Assembly (NCBI RefSeq): GCF_901472535.1
Contig: NZ_LR590470.1
Location: forward strand, 1,364,001 to 1,428,000
DNA: 64,000 nt
Source: Sphingobacterium daejeonense
Lineage (GTDB): Bacteria; Bacteroidota; Bacteroidia; Sphingobacteriales; Sphingobacteriaceae
Direction: 5' to 3'
How positions within the stretch are numbered: the stretch's first letter is position 1; the number at the start of each line of letters is the position of its first letter. Below, piece after piece: positions 37,670 to 47,401 of the stretch. The notes under the pieces are model-generated. The model saw nothing but the letters and a program-made list of their open reading frames with translations. It made no database searches and was not told the origin of the DNA. The position numbers and the translations under genes are program-made.

Positions 37670-37755
37670 ATTGTAAATCAATGTTCAAAACTCTATAATT
37701 ATTTTATAAGGTAAATATTAATATTAATTATTAATTTGTGTTCAAATAATAAATT

Positions 37756-38472
37756 ATGGAAACAAAAACATTATCTAAGTTTATTGCTGAACTGATTGGA
37801 ACATTTGGTTTGGTATTATTTGGTGGTGGAGCTGCGGCCATTGCAGGTGGGGACACTTTGGCGCAGACATCAGGATTAGGCTTATTGGGGATCTCATTAG
37901 CATTCGGTCTGTCTGTTGTAGTTTTTGCATATGCTATTGGGGGAGTCTCAGGATGTCATATCAACCCTGCTGTAACATTGGGAGTATTGGTGTCCGGAAA
38001 AATGTCTGGAAAAGATGCTTTAGTCTATATTACAGCCCAAATCATTGGTGGTATTTTGGGGGCTTTCGTGCTAAAGACTATATTAACTGGCCAATTAGCG
38101 GTGTTTAACCCTGGTGAATGGGCATATGGGTCCAATGGATGGGGTGCTGGATATCAAAATGAATATAATATGATGACAGCATTTATCACAGAAACTGTAT
38201 TAACAGCTTTATTTTTATTTGTCATTTTGGGCACTACCTCTAAAATTGGAAATGGTACCATGGCGGGCTTAGCGATTGGGTTTACTCTAGTTTTAATTCA
38301 TTTGGTAGCTATTCCAATTACTGGAACATCTGTTAATCCTGCAAGAAGCTTAGGTCCAGCGATATTTGCCGGCGGTAATGCAATTTCTCAAGTTTGGTTG
38401 TTCTTATTGGCACCATTGGTAGGAGCTGTGATAGGAGCAATATTATGGAAATTAGTATATAATGAAAAATAA
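37756..38472 (+). CDS. aqpZ: Aquaporin (MIP family)
   Basis: Water channel of the inner membrane with six helices and two half-helices: first NPA in GCHINPAVTLG, second in TSVNPARSLGPAIFAGG. The residues around the second NPA (Arg after it, TSVNPAR) fit a water-selective aquaporin rather than a glycerol facilitator. 238 residues. Confidence 0.95.
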   Translation: METKTLSKFIAELIGTFGLVLFGGGAAAIAGGDTLAQTSGLGLLGISLAFGLSVVVFAYAIGGVSGCHINPAVTLGVLVSGKMSGKDALVYITAQIIGGILGAFVLKTILTGQLAVFNPGEWAYGSNGWGAGYQNEYNMMTAFITETVLTALFLFVILGTTSKIGNGTMAGLAIGFTLVLIHLVAIPITGTSVNPARSLGPAIFAGGNAISQVWLFLLAPLVGAVIGAILWKLVYNEK

Positions 38473-38510
38473 GACCATCATAGGTAAAATAAAATATAAA
38501 AGTAAAATGA

Positions 38511-38542
38511 AGAAAAGCTGTCGGGGGACAGCTTTTCTGATT
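38511..38542 (+). terminator. Terminator after aqpZ
   Basis: AGAAAAGCTGTC and GACAGCTTTTCT form a perfect 12-bp stem around GGGG, followed by GATTTT. Confidence 0.8.
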
Positions 38543-38614
38543 TTAGAATGTATCGTTAATGTTTAAAAAGGCTTTTACAGTTGTGCTGAATTTTGAAAAT
38601 GATTATCTTCGTGC

Positions 38615-40433
38615 ATGGATAATTTTATTGTTTCTGCACGTAAATATAGACCTGTTACTTTTGACTCGGTCGTAGGGCAGCAACACATCACTGGCACACT
38701 TAAGAATGCAATTCACAATAATCAGTTAGCTCAGGCTTTTTTGTTTTGTGGACCTCGTGGAGTTGGTAAAACAACTTGTGCCCGTATATTGGCAAAAACA
38801 ATAAATTGTGAAAATATCACAGAATCCAACGAAGCATGTGGTCAATGTGATAGCTGCAAGTCCTTCCAAAATGGTAATTCATTCAGCATCCATGAATTAG
38901 ATGCGGCATCTAATAACTCCGTCGATGACATTCGTTCATTAATAGATCAGGTTAGAATACCTCCACAAACTGGAAAATATAAAATATATATCATTGATGA
39001 GGTTCATATGTTGTCTCAACAAGCATTCAATGCTTTTTTGAAAACATTGGAAGAACCCCCTTCATATGCTATTTTTATATTAGCCACCACAGAAAAGCAT
39101 AAGATCCTTCCTACGATATTGTCAAGATGTCAAATCTTTGATTTCAATAGAATAAAAGTAGAGGATATGGCCAATCACCTTGCTTCAATTGCTGAAAAAG
39201 AAGGAGTAACATTTGAAGTTGATGGATTGCATGTCATCGCCCAAAAAGCAGATGGAGGGTTGCGTGATGCTCTTTCTATGTTTGATCAGATTGTCAGCTT
39301 TTCCAATAAGAATTTAACTTATCAAGCCGTAATCAATAATCTGAATATTCTAGATTATGATTATTACTTCCAATTAATGGACTCAATATCAAGGCAAGAT
39401 GCAGCAACTACGCTTTTGATATTTGACAAAGTCCTTAATAATGGTTTTGATGGTGGTCACTTTATTGCTGGGCTATCTTCTCATATCCGAAATCTGTTGG
39501 TTAGCAAAGAGCCAAGTACGCTGAAGCTTCTTGAAGTCAGTGAAAATATAAAGAAGAGGTATCTTGAACAATCTCAAGCCTTATCGAGTGGTTTGTTGCT
39601 GTCGGCGCTCAATATTGCTAATCAATGTGAGATAAACTATCGGACCAGTAAAAATCAACGTTTGCAGGTAGAGCTTACATTGCTGAAAATGTGCCATATC
39701 GCGAGTGCCATTCAGTTAGGAGCAGAAGGTCTACCAGCATTAGCTGAATTAAAAAAAAAACTCCCTGATTCAGGGGTAACAGCTAAACCTGTTACAACTA
39801 CACAACAAGCAACTCAAGTAAATAATTCTGCTTCGCCAGTATCTCCTGTAGTTAAAACTAATATCCCAAGTACTTCAACTTCGGTCAAACCGCCTGTAGC
39901 ACAAAAACCCTACTTCTGTTGATTCAGAGTCACAGGAGAAACCAAAACCTGCATCGAAAGGGTGGGGGAATATAAAGACTTCGGTTGCAGTTCCTAACCT
40001 CAATACCATTTTTGATGAGAAAAAAGCAAATGCTGATGGTGAAATTGAACTGGTTGAAGGAAATGAATTCAATGAGGTTACTCAAAATGCTTTTCTAAGT
40101 AAATGGAATGAGTTCGCTGAAGTGCTTAGAAAGGAAAGCAAAATCACATTGTATACCATTATGACAGCGAATATGCCGATCTTGGAAGGGGTGAAGGTAA
40201 AGGTGGAGGTAGAAAACGGTGTCCAAATGGAGGAGCTGAAATTAGGAAAGATAGATATGCTGAACTATCTGCGTGTACAGCTTCGTAACTTTGCCTTAGA
40301 TATCGAAGGCGTGATGGTGGAAAAATCCAAAGAACGAAAGCCATATACTTCTCAAGAGAAGTACCAAGCCATGGTAGCAAAGAACCCACTTTTGGATGAG
40401 TTGAGAAAAACATTTGATTTGGGTTTAAGCTAA
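38615..40433 (+). CDS. dnaX: DNA polymerase III tau/gamma subunit DnaX (one frameshift)
   Basis: Clamp-loader ATPase of the replicative polymerase. Walker A GPRGVGKTT at 46-54, zinc site C65-C75-C78-C81, Walker B DEVHML and a sensor 1 TTEKH are present. The frame ends at 39922 after 435 residues; the following frame continues (NPTSVDSESQEKPKPASKGW to LDELRKTFDLGLS) to 40433. Removing one A from A5 (39903-39907) gives 605 residues. Probably a sequencing indel, but the break falls where gamma ends relative to tau in E. coli, so programmed or slippage-based production of two forms should be kept in mind. Confidence 0.92.
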
Positions 40434-40446
40434 TCATTTTCTTTTC

Positions 40447-40454
40447 TACCTTTG
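40447..40454 (+). promoter_or_regulatory. -7 element TACCTTTG of rlmB
   Basis: Exact TAnnTTTG between the dnaX stop and the rlmB ATG at 40503. Confidence 0.55.
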
Positions 40455-40502
40455 TACGAATTATTTGAGGGTGAAATTCCCTTTTATCCATAATATATAC
40501 AC

Positions 40503-41281
40503 ATGCAAAATTTTCAACGTAGGGACAGGTCCGAGAAACGTGAAACAAATCAAATGGTTTTTGGTATTCGTGCTGTCATGGAAGCAATTGATAGTGGAAA
40601 AAGAAATCGAATCCTTGTTCGTTCAACGAGGACTATCAGGACCATTGTTTGCGGAATTCAAAGCTTTGGTGAAAGAACATAACATTTCCTTTCAACAAGT
40701 TCCTATTGAGAAATTAAACCGTATCACTAGAAAGAACCATCAAGGTATTATTGCTGTAATTTCTCCCATTACATACCAAGACATCGAGGATTTATTGCCA
40801 GTGATATATGAAAAAGGAGAAACTCCTTTGTTGTTGATGTTAGATGGGGTAACAGATGTTCGAAATATGGGTGCAAATTGCCCGTACTGCTGAATGTGCT
40901 GGAGTGCATGCGATCATTGTCCCGAAAAAAGGCTCTGCTGAAATTAATCCAGACGCTATTAAAACATCAGCAGGCGCATTATATAAAATCCCTGTATGTC
41001 GTCAAGATTCTTTATCTCGTGTGGCTAGATTCTTGATTGATTCTGGAGTGCAATTAGTAGTAAGTACTGAAAAAACGAAAGAGTCTATATATGATGTCGA
41101 CTATACAACCCCAAGTTGTATCATCATGGGTGCAGAAGATGTAGGCGTTTCTGACGACTTGATTAGAATTTCCGATAAATTAGCGAAGATCCCAATGTTC
41201 GGAGAAATTGAATCATTAAATGTTTCAGTTTCAGCGGCTGTTGTAATCTATGAAGCTGTAAGGCAGAGAAATATCTCTTAA
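40503..41281 (+). CDS. rlmB: 23S rRNA 2'-O-methyltransferase RlmB (SpoU; two frameshifts)
   Basis: Methylates the ribose of a guanosine in the 23S rRNA (Gm2251 in E. coli). ATG 40503 opens MQNFQRRDRSEKRETNQMVF, with the family's VFGIRAVMEAI motif; the SpoU knot motifs LLLMLDGVTDVRNMGA, IIMGAEDVGVSDDLI and SLNVSVSAAVVIYEA follow. Two excess A residues break the frame, in A5 (40598-40602) and AAA (40875-40877); repaired length is 258 residues, normal. Both breaks separate fully conserved motifs, so errors are far likelier than decay. Confidence 0.92.
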
Positions 41282-41287
41282 TTTGAG

Positions 41288-41899
41288 GTGAAAAAGTTCC
41301 GGAAATCCGTTAATAGGCAGTTTAGGTTGTATCGATATGTAATGTATCGAGAAACTCTGGTTGACTTTCGTGAGCATTTCTGGTCTTTTCTAGGTGCATT
41401 TATCGGGATTGGACTTATCGCATACATACAGTCACTCCAATTTCCTCCTTTAGAAAATGTTTTTCTTATTGGTTCCTTCGGGGCTTCTGCTGTATTGGTG
41501 TATGGCGCTATCCAAAGCCCATTAGCGCAGCCTAGAAATTTAATAGGTGGTCATGTGGTCTCTGCAATTGTAGGAGTAACGGTCGCCAAAGTGATGCCTG
41601 ATGTAATTTGGTTGACAGCGCCATTAGCAGTGGCTACTTCAATAGTTGCTATGCAAATCACCAGAAGCTTGCATCCACCAGGTGGTGCTACAGCTTTAAT
41701 AGCTGTGAGTGGTGGAACAAAAATTGCCGAATTAGGATACTTGTATGTAATAACTCCTGTTTTTTCTGGAGCTCTAATTTTACTGTTGGTTGCGCTTATA
41801 TTCAATAATATTACCAAAAAGAGGCATTATCCAGTTAAATATTCTCGGTTGAGACGCTCCCGACGAAGACAACTCAAACAAAGATTTGAAAGATTTTAG
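41288..41899 (+). CDS. HPP family membrane protein
   Basis: The 203-residue protein has four to five membrane helices and the defining SLHPPGGATALIAV motif at about 133-146. HPP proteins have been linked to nitrite or anion transport in plastids and cyanobacteria; the role here is unknown. It starts with GTG six bases after rlmB, so likely the same transcript. The arginine-rich tail (RLRRSRRRQLKQRFERF) ends at the terminator. Confidence 0.88.
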   Translation: MKKFRKSVNRQFRLYRYVMYRETLVDFREHFWSFLGAFIGIGLIAYIQSLQFPPLENVFLIGSFGASAVLVYGAIQSPLAQPRNLIGGHVVSAIVGVTVAKVMPDVIWLTAPLAVATSIVAMQITRSLHPPGGATALIAVSGGTKIAELGYLYVITPVFSGALILLLVALIFNNITKKRHYPVKYSRLRRSRRRQLKQRFERF

Positions 41900-41927
41900 A
41901 CCAATATATGAATATTGGTCTTTTTTT
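41899..41927 (+). terminator. Terminator after the HPP gene
   Basis: GACCAATAT-ATGA-ATATTGGTC then TTTTTTT. The stem starts at the TAG stop. Confidence 0.92.
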
Positions 41928-42012
41928 GTTGGTTATTGTTGCGTGTTTGTGCGTTTTTTGTTTTGAAATTCAGAATAAACAAATATCTTTATGGAAATCT
42001 ACCGAACACCCA

Positions 42013-43545
42013 ATGAAACACCTAACACTTACATATGGCTTAGCCATTAGCTCTCTATTTTTAGGAATTTCGCAATCCGCAACTGGCCAAACTGCATTGC
42101 AGATTGAAAATGTAATATTAAATGATCAAAAGAATTTCTATTTCATTGATTTTGAAAATTATCCTAAATCATTGAATAATCTGCCAATAGGTGTCTTTGA
42201 TTCTGGCACTGGAGGTTTAACTGTCTTGGATGCTCTTGTAAATTTTGATGAGTATGATAATGAATCCAAAGTATTAAAAAAGGATGGGGTGCTGGATTTT
42301 AGCAAAGAAAACTTTATTTATTTGGCCGACCAGGCCAATATGCCTTATGGGAATTATCATGCTGTAAATAAGGATGATCTTTTAAAGGAACATATTATTA
42401 AAGATTTTCAATTCTTGTTATCCGATAAGTATTACCTTCATAATAATGACCAAAATTACCAAACGAATAAGGATAAAGTAAAGGCAATTGTAATAGCATG
42501 TAATACTGCAACTGCTTACGGTTATAGTGATGCTGAGGCATTTATGAAGAAAACAAAATTGGACATTCCAGTTATTGGTGTGATTAACGCTGCTGCTAGG
42601 GGGACACTTGCAAATTTTGGAAAGGAGGAATCTGGGGCAATCGCAGTTTTTGCAACAGTAGGAACTATAGCATCAAAAGGATATGAAAGAACCCTTAGAG
42701 AGCAGATCAACACATTAGGATTAAAAGGAGATATTCAGATTTTTAATCAAGGTGGACATGGAGTTGCTGAAGCTGTGGACGGAGAACCTGATTTTATTAA
42801 AGCGGAGGCAAAACATCCGCGTTCCAATTATAGGGGGCCATCTCTTGATAATAAAGATTATAAAATTGATAGAACACTCCTAGATATCTACAATTTTAAT
42901 TTTGATAAAAATCAAATGCTTTGTGACGGTAAGGATGTTGAAGATTGCAGCCAATTGCAAATTAATTCTTCAGAAAATTACATCCGATTCCATTTAGTAA
43001 GCCTTTTAGAGCAGATGCGGAAATCAGAAAATGCGCAACCATTGAAATCGTTAATTTTAGGTTGTACTCATTATCCATATTTAATAAAAGAGATAAATGA
43101 AGTTTTGTTGGAACTGAAGAATTATAAGGGAAATGATGGTGATTTTAAATATCGATCACTTATTTCTGAAAAGGTACATATTGTTGATCCCTCTATTTTT
43201 GTTGCCCGAGAGTTGCATCAGGCTTTAGCTCAAAAGGAATTATTCAATAGTAACGGCAATATGTTGGAGAACTCGGAATTTTATATTTCTGTGCCCAATA
43301 CAGAAAACAAAAATGTCAAATTAGAAGGAGAGGAGTTAAGATTTAGCTATGATTATAAATATGGAAGGAATGAAAACGAAATACAAGAGTATGTTAAGGT
43401 AGTTCCTTTTGATAGAAAGAATGTTTCAGATTTAACATTGGAAAGATTTAGGTCTATAATACCGAATACCTATGAACTAATTAGGAGTTTTTCACAACAC
43501 AGTCTCAAGTTGAAAGAATATCCACAAGAAATAAGGATTAAATAA
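42013..43545 (+). CDS. Exported, enlarged glutamate/aspartate racemase-like protein
   Basis: Asp/Glu racemase fold with DSGTGG at 63-68, both catalytic cysteines present: Cys163 in ACNTATAYG and Cys351 in LGCTHYP. Ordinary MurI has about 265 residues and roughly 110 between the cysteines; here the total is about 510 with 188 between them, plus a C-terminal extension. The ATG at 42013 opens a clear signal peptide (MKHLTLTYGLAISSLFLGIS, then QSATGQ). An ATG at 41908 lies in the loop of the preceding terminator and is rejected. Cytoplasmic MurI makes D-Glu for cell wall; an exported version should do something else, perhaps act on extracellular amino acids. Confidence 0.85.
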   Translation: MKHLTLTYGLAISSLFLGISQSATGQTALQIENVILNDQKNFYFIDFENYPKSLNNLPIGVFDSGTGGLTVLDALVNFDEYDNESKVLKKDGVLDFSKENFIYLADQANMPYGNYHAVNKDDLLKEHIIKDFQFLLSDKYYLHNNDQNYQTNKDKVKAIVIACNTATAYGYSDAEAFMKKTKLDIPVIGVINAAARGTLANFGKEESGAIAVFATVGTIASKGYERTLREQINTLGLKGDIQIFNQGGHGVAEAVDGEPDFIKAEAKHPRSNYRGPSLDNKDYKIDRTLLDIYNFNFDKNQMLCDGKDVEDCSQLQINSSENYIRFHLVSLLEQMRKSENAQPLKSLILGCTHYPYLIKEINEVLLELKNYKGNDGDFKYRSLISEKVHIVDPSIFVARELHQALAQKELFNSNGNMLENSEFYISVPNTENKNVKLEGEELRFSYDYKYGRNENEIQEYVKVVPFDRKNVSDLTLERFRSIIPNTYELIRSFSQHSLKLKEYPQEIRIK

Positions 43546-43576
43546 AAAAGAGCTCCAATTTTTGGAGCTCTTTTTT
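43544..43576. terminator. Bidirectional terminator
   Basis: AAAAAGAGCTCCAA and TTGGAGCTCTTTTT form a 14-bp stem between convergent genes. Confidence 0.92.
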
Positions 43577-43577
43577 A

Positions 43578-45389
43578 TTAATATCTGCTTTTAGATTCTC
43601 TGTCTCTACGTTTTCCTGAGAAATCGCGGAAACCTGATCCTCCTCTGTCGCCTCTATCACCTCTGTCTCTGCGGCCTGAACCACCACGAGAACCTCTGTC
43701 TCCACCTCTGTCTCTGCGGTCACCACCACCACCTCCAGAACGACGTCTTCCGCCTCTGTCTGATGAAGGTTTATCACCTGAAACTTCGATTCTAACATTT
43801 CTTCCGTTGAAATCAACGTCTTTAAACCCTTGGAAAACACTGTCAACATCAGCATCTAACACTTCAAAGAAAGTGAAAACACCTTTTAAGTCAATCTTTC
43901 CAACTGATTTACCTGAGATCTTACCTTTGTTACAGATGTAAGAAAGCATATCTCCACGGCTGAATTCATCTACGGATCCAAGGTTGATAAACAAACGAGT
44001 ATATCCTTTTGAACCTGTACGACGTTCAGATCTGTCACCACGTTCACCTCTAGAGTCACGTGCGTCAAAATTAAGATCTGGAGCGTCTTGGTAATAATTC
44101 AAGAATCTATTGAATTCTAATGAAGCGAATTTTTTGATTACTTCCTCTTTGCTTAGGTCTTGAAGACTTTCTAAGATCTGAGGTAAGAAAGCATTGATTT
44201 GATCTTCATGAACTTCAACATTGTGTACCTTATCAACTAAGGCTAACAATTGTTTTTCACAAACTTCAGCACCTTGAGGAACTTGTTTGGGAATGAATTG
44301 CTTACCAATGATTTTTTCGATGTGACGGATTTTGCTCATTTCTTTCCCATTGATCAATGAGATTGAAATACCAGTCTTTCCTGCACGGGCAGTACGACCA
44401 GATCTGTGCGTGTAGTTTTCCGTTTCATCAGGTAGTGAATAGTTAATTACGTGAGTTACGTCATTAACATCAATACCACGAGCTGCAACGTCAGTAGCGA
44501 TTAAAAGCTGCAAGTTGCGCTCACGGTAACGTTTCATCACCTTATCGCGTTGCTGTTGAGACAAATCTCCGTGAAGAGAGTCTGCATTGTAGCCATCCTT
44601 AATCAAGGCCTCAGCAATTTCTTGAGTTTCAATTTTTGTACGACAGAATACGATACCAAAAATCTCAGGGTAGAAATCAACAATACGCTTGAATGCTGCA
44701 TATTTGTCTTTCGCCTTAACCATAAAATATTGGTGTTCGATATTCTCGTTACCCGTATTTTTTGTTCCTACTGTTAACTCTTGCGGGTTAGTCATGTAGT
44801 TCTGTGCTATACGGCGCACTTCTTTAGGCATAGTTGCTGAAAACAACCATGTTTTTTTGTCATCTGGAGTTTCCGAAAGGATATTGTTGATATCTTCTTG
44901 GAATCCCATGTTTAACATTTCGTCAGCCTCGTCTAGCACAACATAACGAACATTAGAGAAGTCAATGGCATTGCGGCCAATGATATCCAACATTCTACCT
45001 GGTGTAGCTACTACGATTTGAACGCCACGACGAATCTGGCGTAATTGATCACCGATATTGGCACCGCCATAAACGGCAACCACATGTACGTTATCGATGT
45101 ACTTGGCAAATTTTTCTAGGTCTCTTGCGATTTGCAAACATAGCTCACGCGTAGGACATAGGACCAATGCTTGAGGTTGTTTTACTGAAAAGTCTAGTTG
45201 TTCTAATAGTGGAAGACCAAATGCCGCTGTCTTCCCTGTACCTGTTTGGGCTAATCCGACAAAATCGTCGTTACCAGTCAGTAATACAGGAATGGCTTTT
45301 TCCTGGATGGGAGAAGGTTTCTCGAAACCTAACTCAGTGATGGCATTAACAATATCATGACGGATTCCCAGTTCTAAAAATGGGTTCAT
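43578..45389 (-). CDS. DEAD-box RNA helicase with DbpA-like C-terminal domain
   Basis: ATP-dependent RNA helicase of the DeaD/CsdA group. Q motif (GFEKPSPIQEKAIP), AQTGTGKTAAFGLP, PTRELCLQ, VLDEADEML, SATMP and HRSGRTARAGKTG are all in order. Residues ~465-545 form a DbpA-type RNA-binding fold (YTRLFINLGSVDEFSRGDML) and the last ~55 residues are an RGG/RDR-rich disordered tail. 603 residues, frame intact. Likely role in ribosome assembly or mRNA remodelling, often cold-induced in this family. Confidence 0.95.
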   Translation of the reverse strand: MNPFLELGIRHDIVNAITELGFEKPSPIQEKAIPVLLTGNDDFVGLAQTGTGKTAAFGLPLLEQLDFSVKQPQALVLCPTRELCLQIARDLEKFAKYIDNVHVVAVYGGANIGDQLRQIRRGVQIVVATPGRMLDIIGRNAIDFSNVRYVVLDEADEMLNMGFQEDINNILSETPDDKKTWLFSATMPKEVRRIAQNYMTNPQELTVGTKNTGNENIEHQYFMVKAKDKYAAFKRIVDFYPEIFGIVFCRTKIETQEIAEALIKDGYNADSLHGDLSQQQRDKVMKRYRERNLQLLIATDVAARGIDVNDVTHVINYSLPDETENYTHRSGRTARAGKTGISISLINGKEMSKIRHIEKIIGKQFIPKQVPQGAEVCEKQLLALVDKVHNVEVHEDQINAFLPQILESLQDLSKEEVIKKFASLEFNRFLNYYQDAPDLNFDARDSRGERGDRSERRTGSKGYTRLFINLGSVDEFSRGDMLSYICNKGKISGKSVGKIDLKGVFTFFEVLDADVDSVFQGFKDVDFNGRNVRIEVSGDKPSSDRGGRRRSGGGGGDRRDRGGDRGSRGGSGRRDRGDRGDRGGSGFRDFSGKRRDRESKSRY

Positions 45390-45429
45390 GAAATAAATTA
45401 TACAATAGGCACAATTGCCTAAGGCGGTG

Positions 45430-45437
45430 CAAAGGTA
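45430..45437 (-). promoter_or_regulatory. -7 element of the helicase gene
   Basis: CAAAGGTA is TACCTTTG on the minus strand, about 40 bases before the ATG at 45389. Confidence 0.55.
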
Positions 45438-45747
45438 ATAATAGAATCTGATAAATCCTAATATTCAATCGGTTAAAATCAAATATTTAGCATTTTATTT
45501 TACTTAACCCTTACAATTCAATCAACAACATAATTAACTATTTGTTTTACTTCAATTTAAATTTTAATGAAACTCGTTAAAATGATAATAATTTTAAATA
45601 GATTCAATCCCGCCAATAATTATTTTGAATTAAGTTTACCAAAAAGAATATTTGTAAAGTTCAATCAGTCTTTAAGTAGAAATTAGATGAATTTGCTTAT
45701 TTCGATAAGGATTTAATAATGATATACAGTATTTTTTATTTTTTTTG
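45438..45747. other. AT-rich divergent intergenic region
   Basis: Between the helicase and permease genes. I see no coding frame, RNA gene or repeat beyond the two promoter elements at its edges (45430 minus, 45748 plus TAGGTTTG). Confidence 0.5.
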
Positions 45748-45755
45748 TAGGTTTG
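45748..45755 (+). promoter_or_regulatory. -7 element TAGGTTTG of the permease gene
   Basis: Exact TAnnTTTG 25 bases before the ATG at 45781; no clear -33 partner. Confidence 0.5.
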
Positions 45756-45780
45756 ATACTTTAATTATTCATCTAAATTT

Positions 45781-47273
45781 ATGTGGTATAAAAAATCGAT
45801 TTCAAAATTAGTTTCAGAAGCAGAGCAGAGTGGGGAAGGTACGCTAAAACGAACCCTTTCCAGTTCAGGCCTTATTGCTCTTGGAATTGGAGCAATCATC
45901 GGTGCAGGATTGTTTTCCTTAACAGGAATTGCTGCAGCTGACCATGCCGGACCTGCCGTTATGATTTCATTTATCATTGCAGCAGTAGGATGTGCTTTTG
46001 CAGGACTTTGTTACGCTGAATTTGCATCAATGATCCCCGTAGCTGGAAGTGCTTACACCTATTCTTATGCTACCATGGGAGAATTTATGGCATGGATCAT
46101 CGGTTGGGACTTAGTGCTGGAATATGCTTTAGCAGCTGCAACAGTAGCGGTAAGTTGGTCACAATATGTAAATGAACTGTTTTTGCTCATTGGAATCCAT
46201 CTCCCCCAAGAAGTATTGGCTGGACCATTCGAAGGTGGAGTAATCAACTTGCCAGCAATTATAATCGTTTGCCTGCTGTCCTTATTATTAATGCGTGGTA
46301 CTCAAGAATCTTCTTTTGTAAATAATATCCTTGTTGTTCTTAAAGTTGCAGTAGTTATTTTATTCATTGTATTGGGGATGGCAATTTATTGATCCTGCTA
46401 ACCATACTCCTTTGATTCCAGTAAATGAAGGTGAAGAAATGGTCAAACAAGGCCAAATGGGATTCTGGGAATTTTGGAGCAGTGATTATAGAGGACACTA
46501 TGGCTGGACAGGAATCCTTCAGGCTGCTGGAGTTGTATTCTTTGCATTTATTGGTTTTGATGCAGTAAGTACTGCTGCTCAAGAAGCAAAGAATCCAAAA
46601 AAAGGAATGCCTATTGGAATCATTGGTTCATTGATTGTTTGTACCATACTATATGTTCTGTTTGCTTACGTAATGACAGGTTTAGCCCCTTATACAGTAT
46701 TCAGTGGAGACGCAAAACCTGTTGCGACAGCATTCGAAAAAACAGGTTATCACTTCCTAAACACCGCCATGATCGTTACGATTATCGCTGGATACACTTC
46801 AGTTATTCTAGTAATGCTATTGGGCCAAAGCCGTGTATTCTATTCAATGAGTAAGGATGGATTACTTCCTAAACTATTCTCAGACCTTTCAAAACGTCAG
46901 ACTCCATGGAAAACAAACTTAATTTTTATGATTTTTGTGAGTTTGTTTGCAGGTTTCGTACCTGTGTCTGATTTGGGACATATGGTTAGTATCGGAACTT
47001 TATTTGCATTTACATTAGTATGTGTTGGAGTTTTGGTTCTACGCAAAACCAATCCGAATATTGAAAGACCATTCAAAACACCTTTAGTTCCTTTGGTTCC
47101 TATCTTAGGGATTTTTAGTTTGTGTCGTGATGATGTTGGGTCTTCCTATTGAAAGTTGGGAGCGATTGGGAATTTGGATGGCTATAGGGGTAGCTTTCTA
47201 TTTCCTTTATGGTTATAAAAATTCTAAAATTAGAAAGGAAAGAGAAGCTGGAATTTCAGATAGTTCTGAATAA
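45781..47273 (+). CDS. APC-family amino acid permease (two frameshifts)
   Basis: Cationic-amino-acid-transporter-like permease with about 12-14 helices. The first helix motif [21 protein letters not shown] and the later [20 protein letters not shown] block are typical of the YfnA/CAT group. Frame breaks at G4 (46374-46377; repaired [14 protein letters not shown]) and TTT (47119-47121; repaired [20 protein letters not shown]), each with one base too many. The repaired 496 residues end in DSSE at 47273 and have the normal length. Substrate unproven. Confidence 0.9.
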
Positions 47274-47294
47274 AAATAATTCATAATATTTAAG

Positions 47295-47322
47295 GGGCAA
47301 ATTGGAAAATTTGCCCTTTTTT
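47295..47322 (+). terminator. Terminator after the permease gene
   Basis: GGGCAAATT and AATTTGCCC around GGAA, followed by TTTTTT. Confidence 0.9.
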
Positions 47323-47332
47323 AATGATTAAT

Positions 47333-47364
47333 AAAAAAGGGTCTACAGATGCAGACCCTAATTT
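47333..47364 (-). terminator. Terminator of the ompA-like gene
   Basis: AGGGTCT and AGACCCT pair, extended by ACA/TGC with one mismatch; the A6 run on the left gives the U tract on the minus strand. Confidence 0.75.
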
Positions 47365-47401
47365 TGATTGTATGTTGTTTAGCTTAATGCTCTTTTTATT
47401 C

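Noticed and set aside
41908..42012. Upstream start for the racemase-like protein
   Set aside because: The ATG lies in the loop of the preceding terminator and would bury the signal peptide at 42013.
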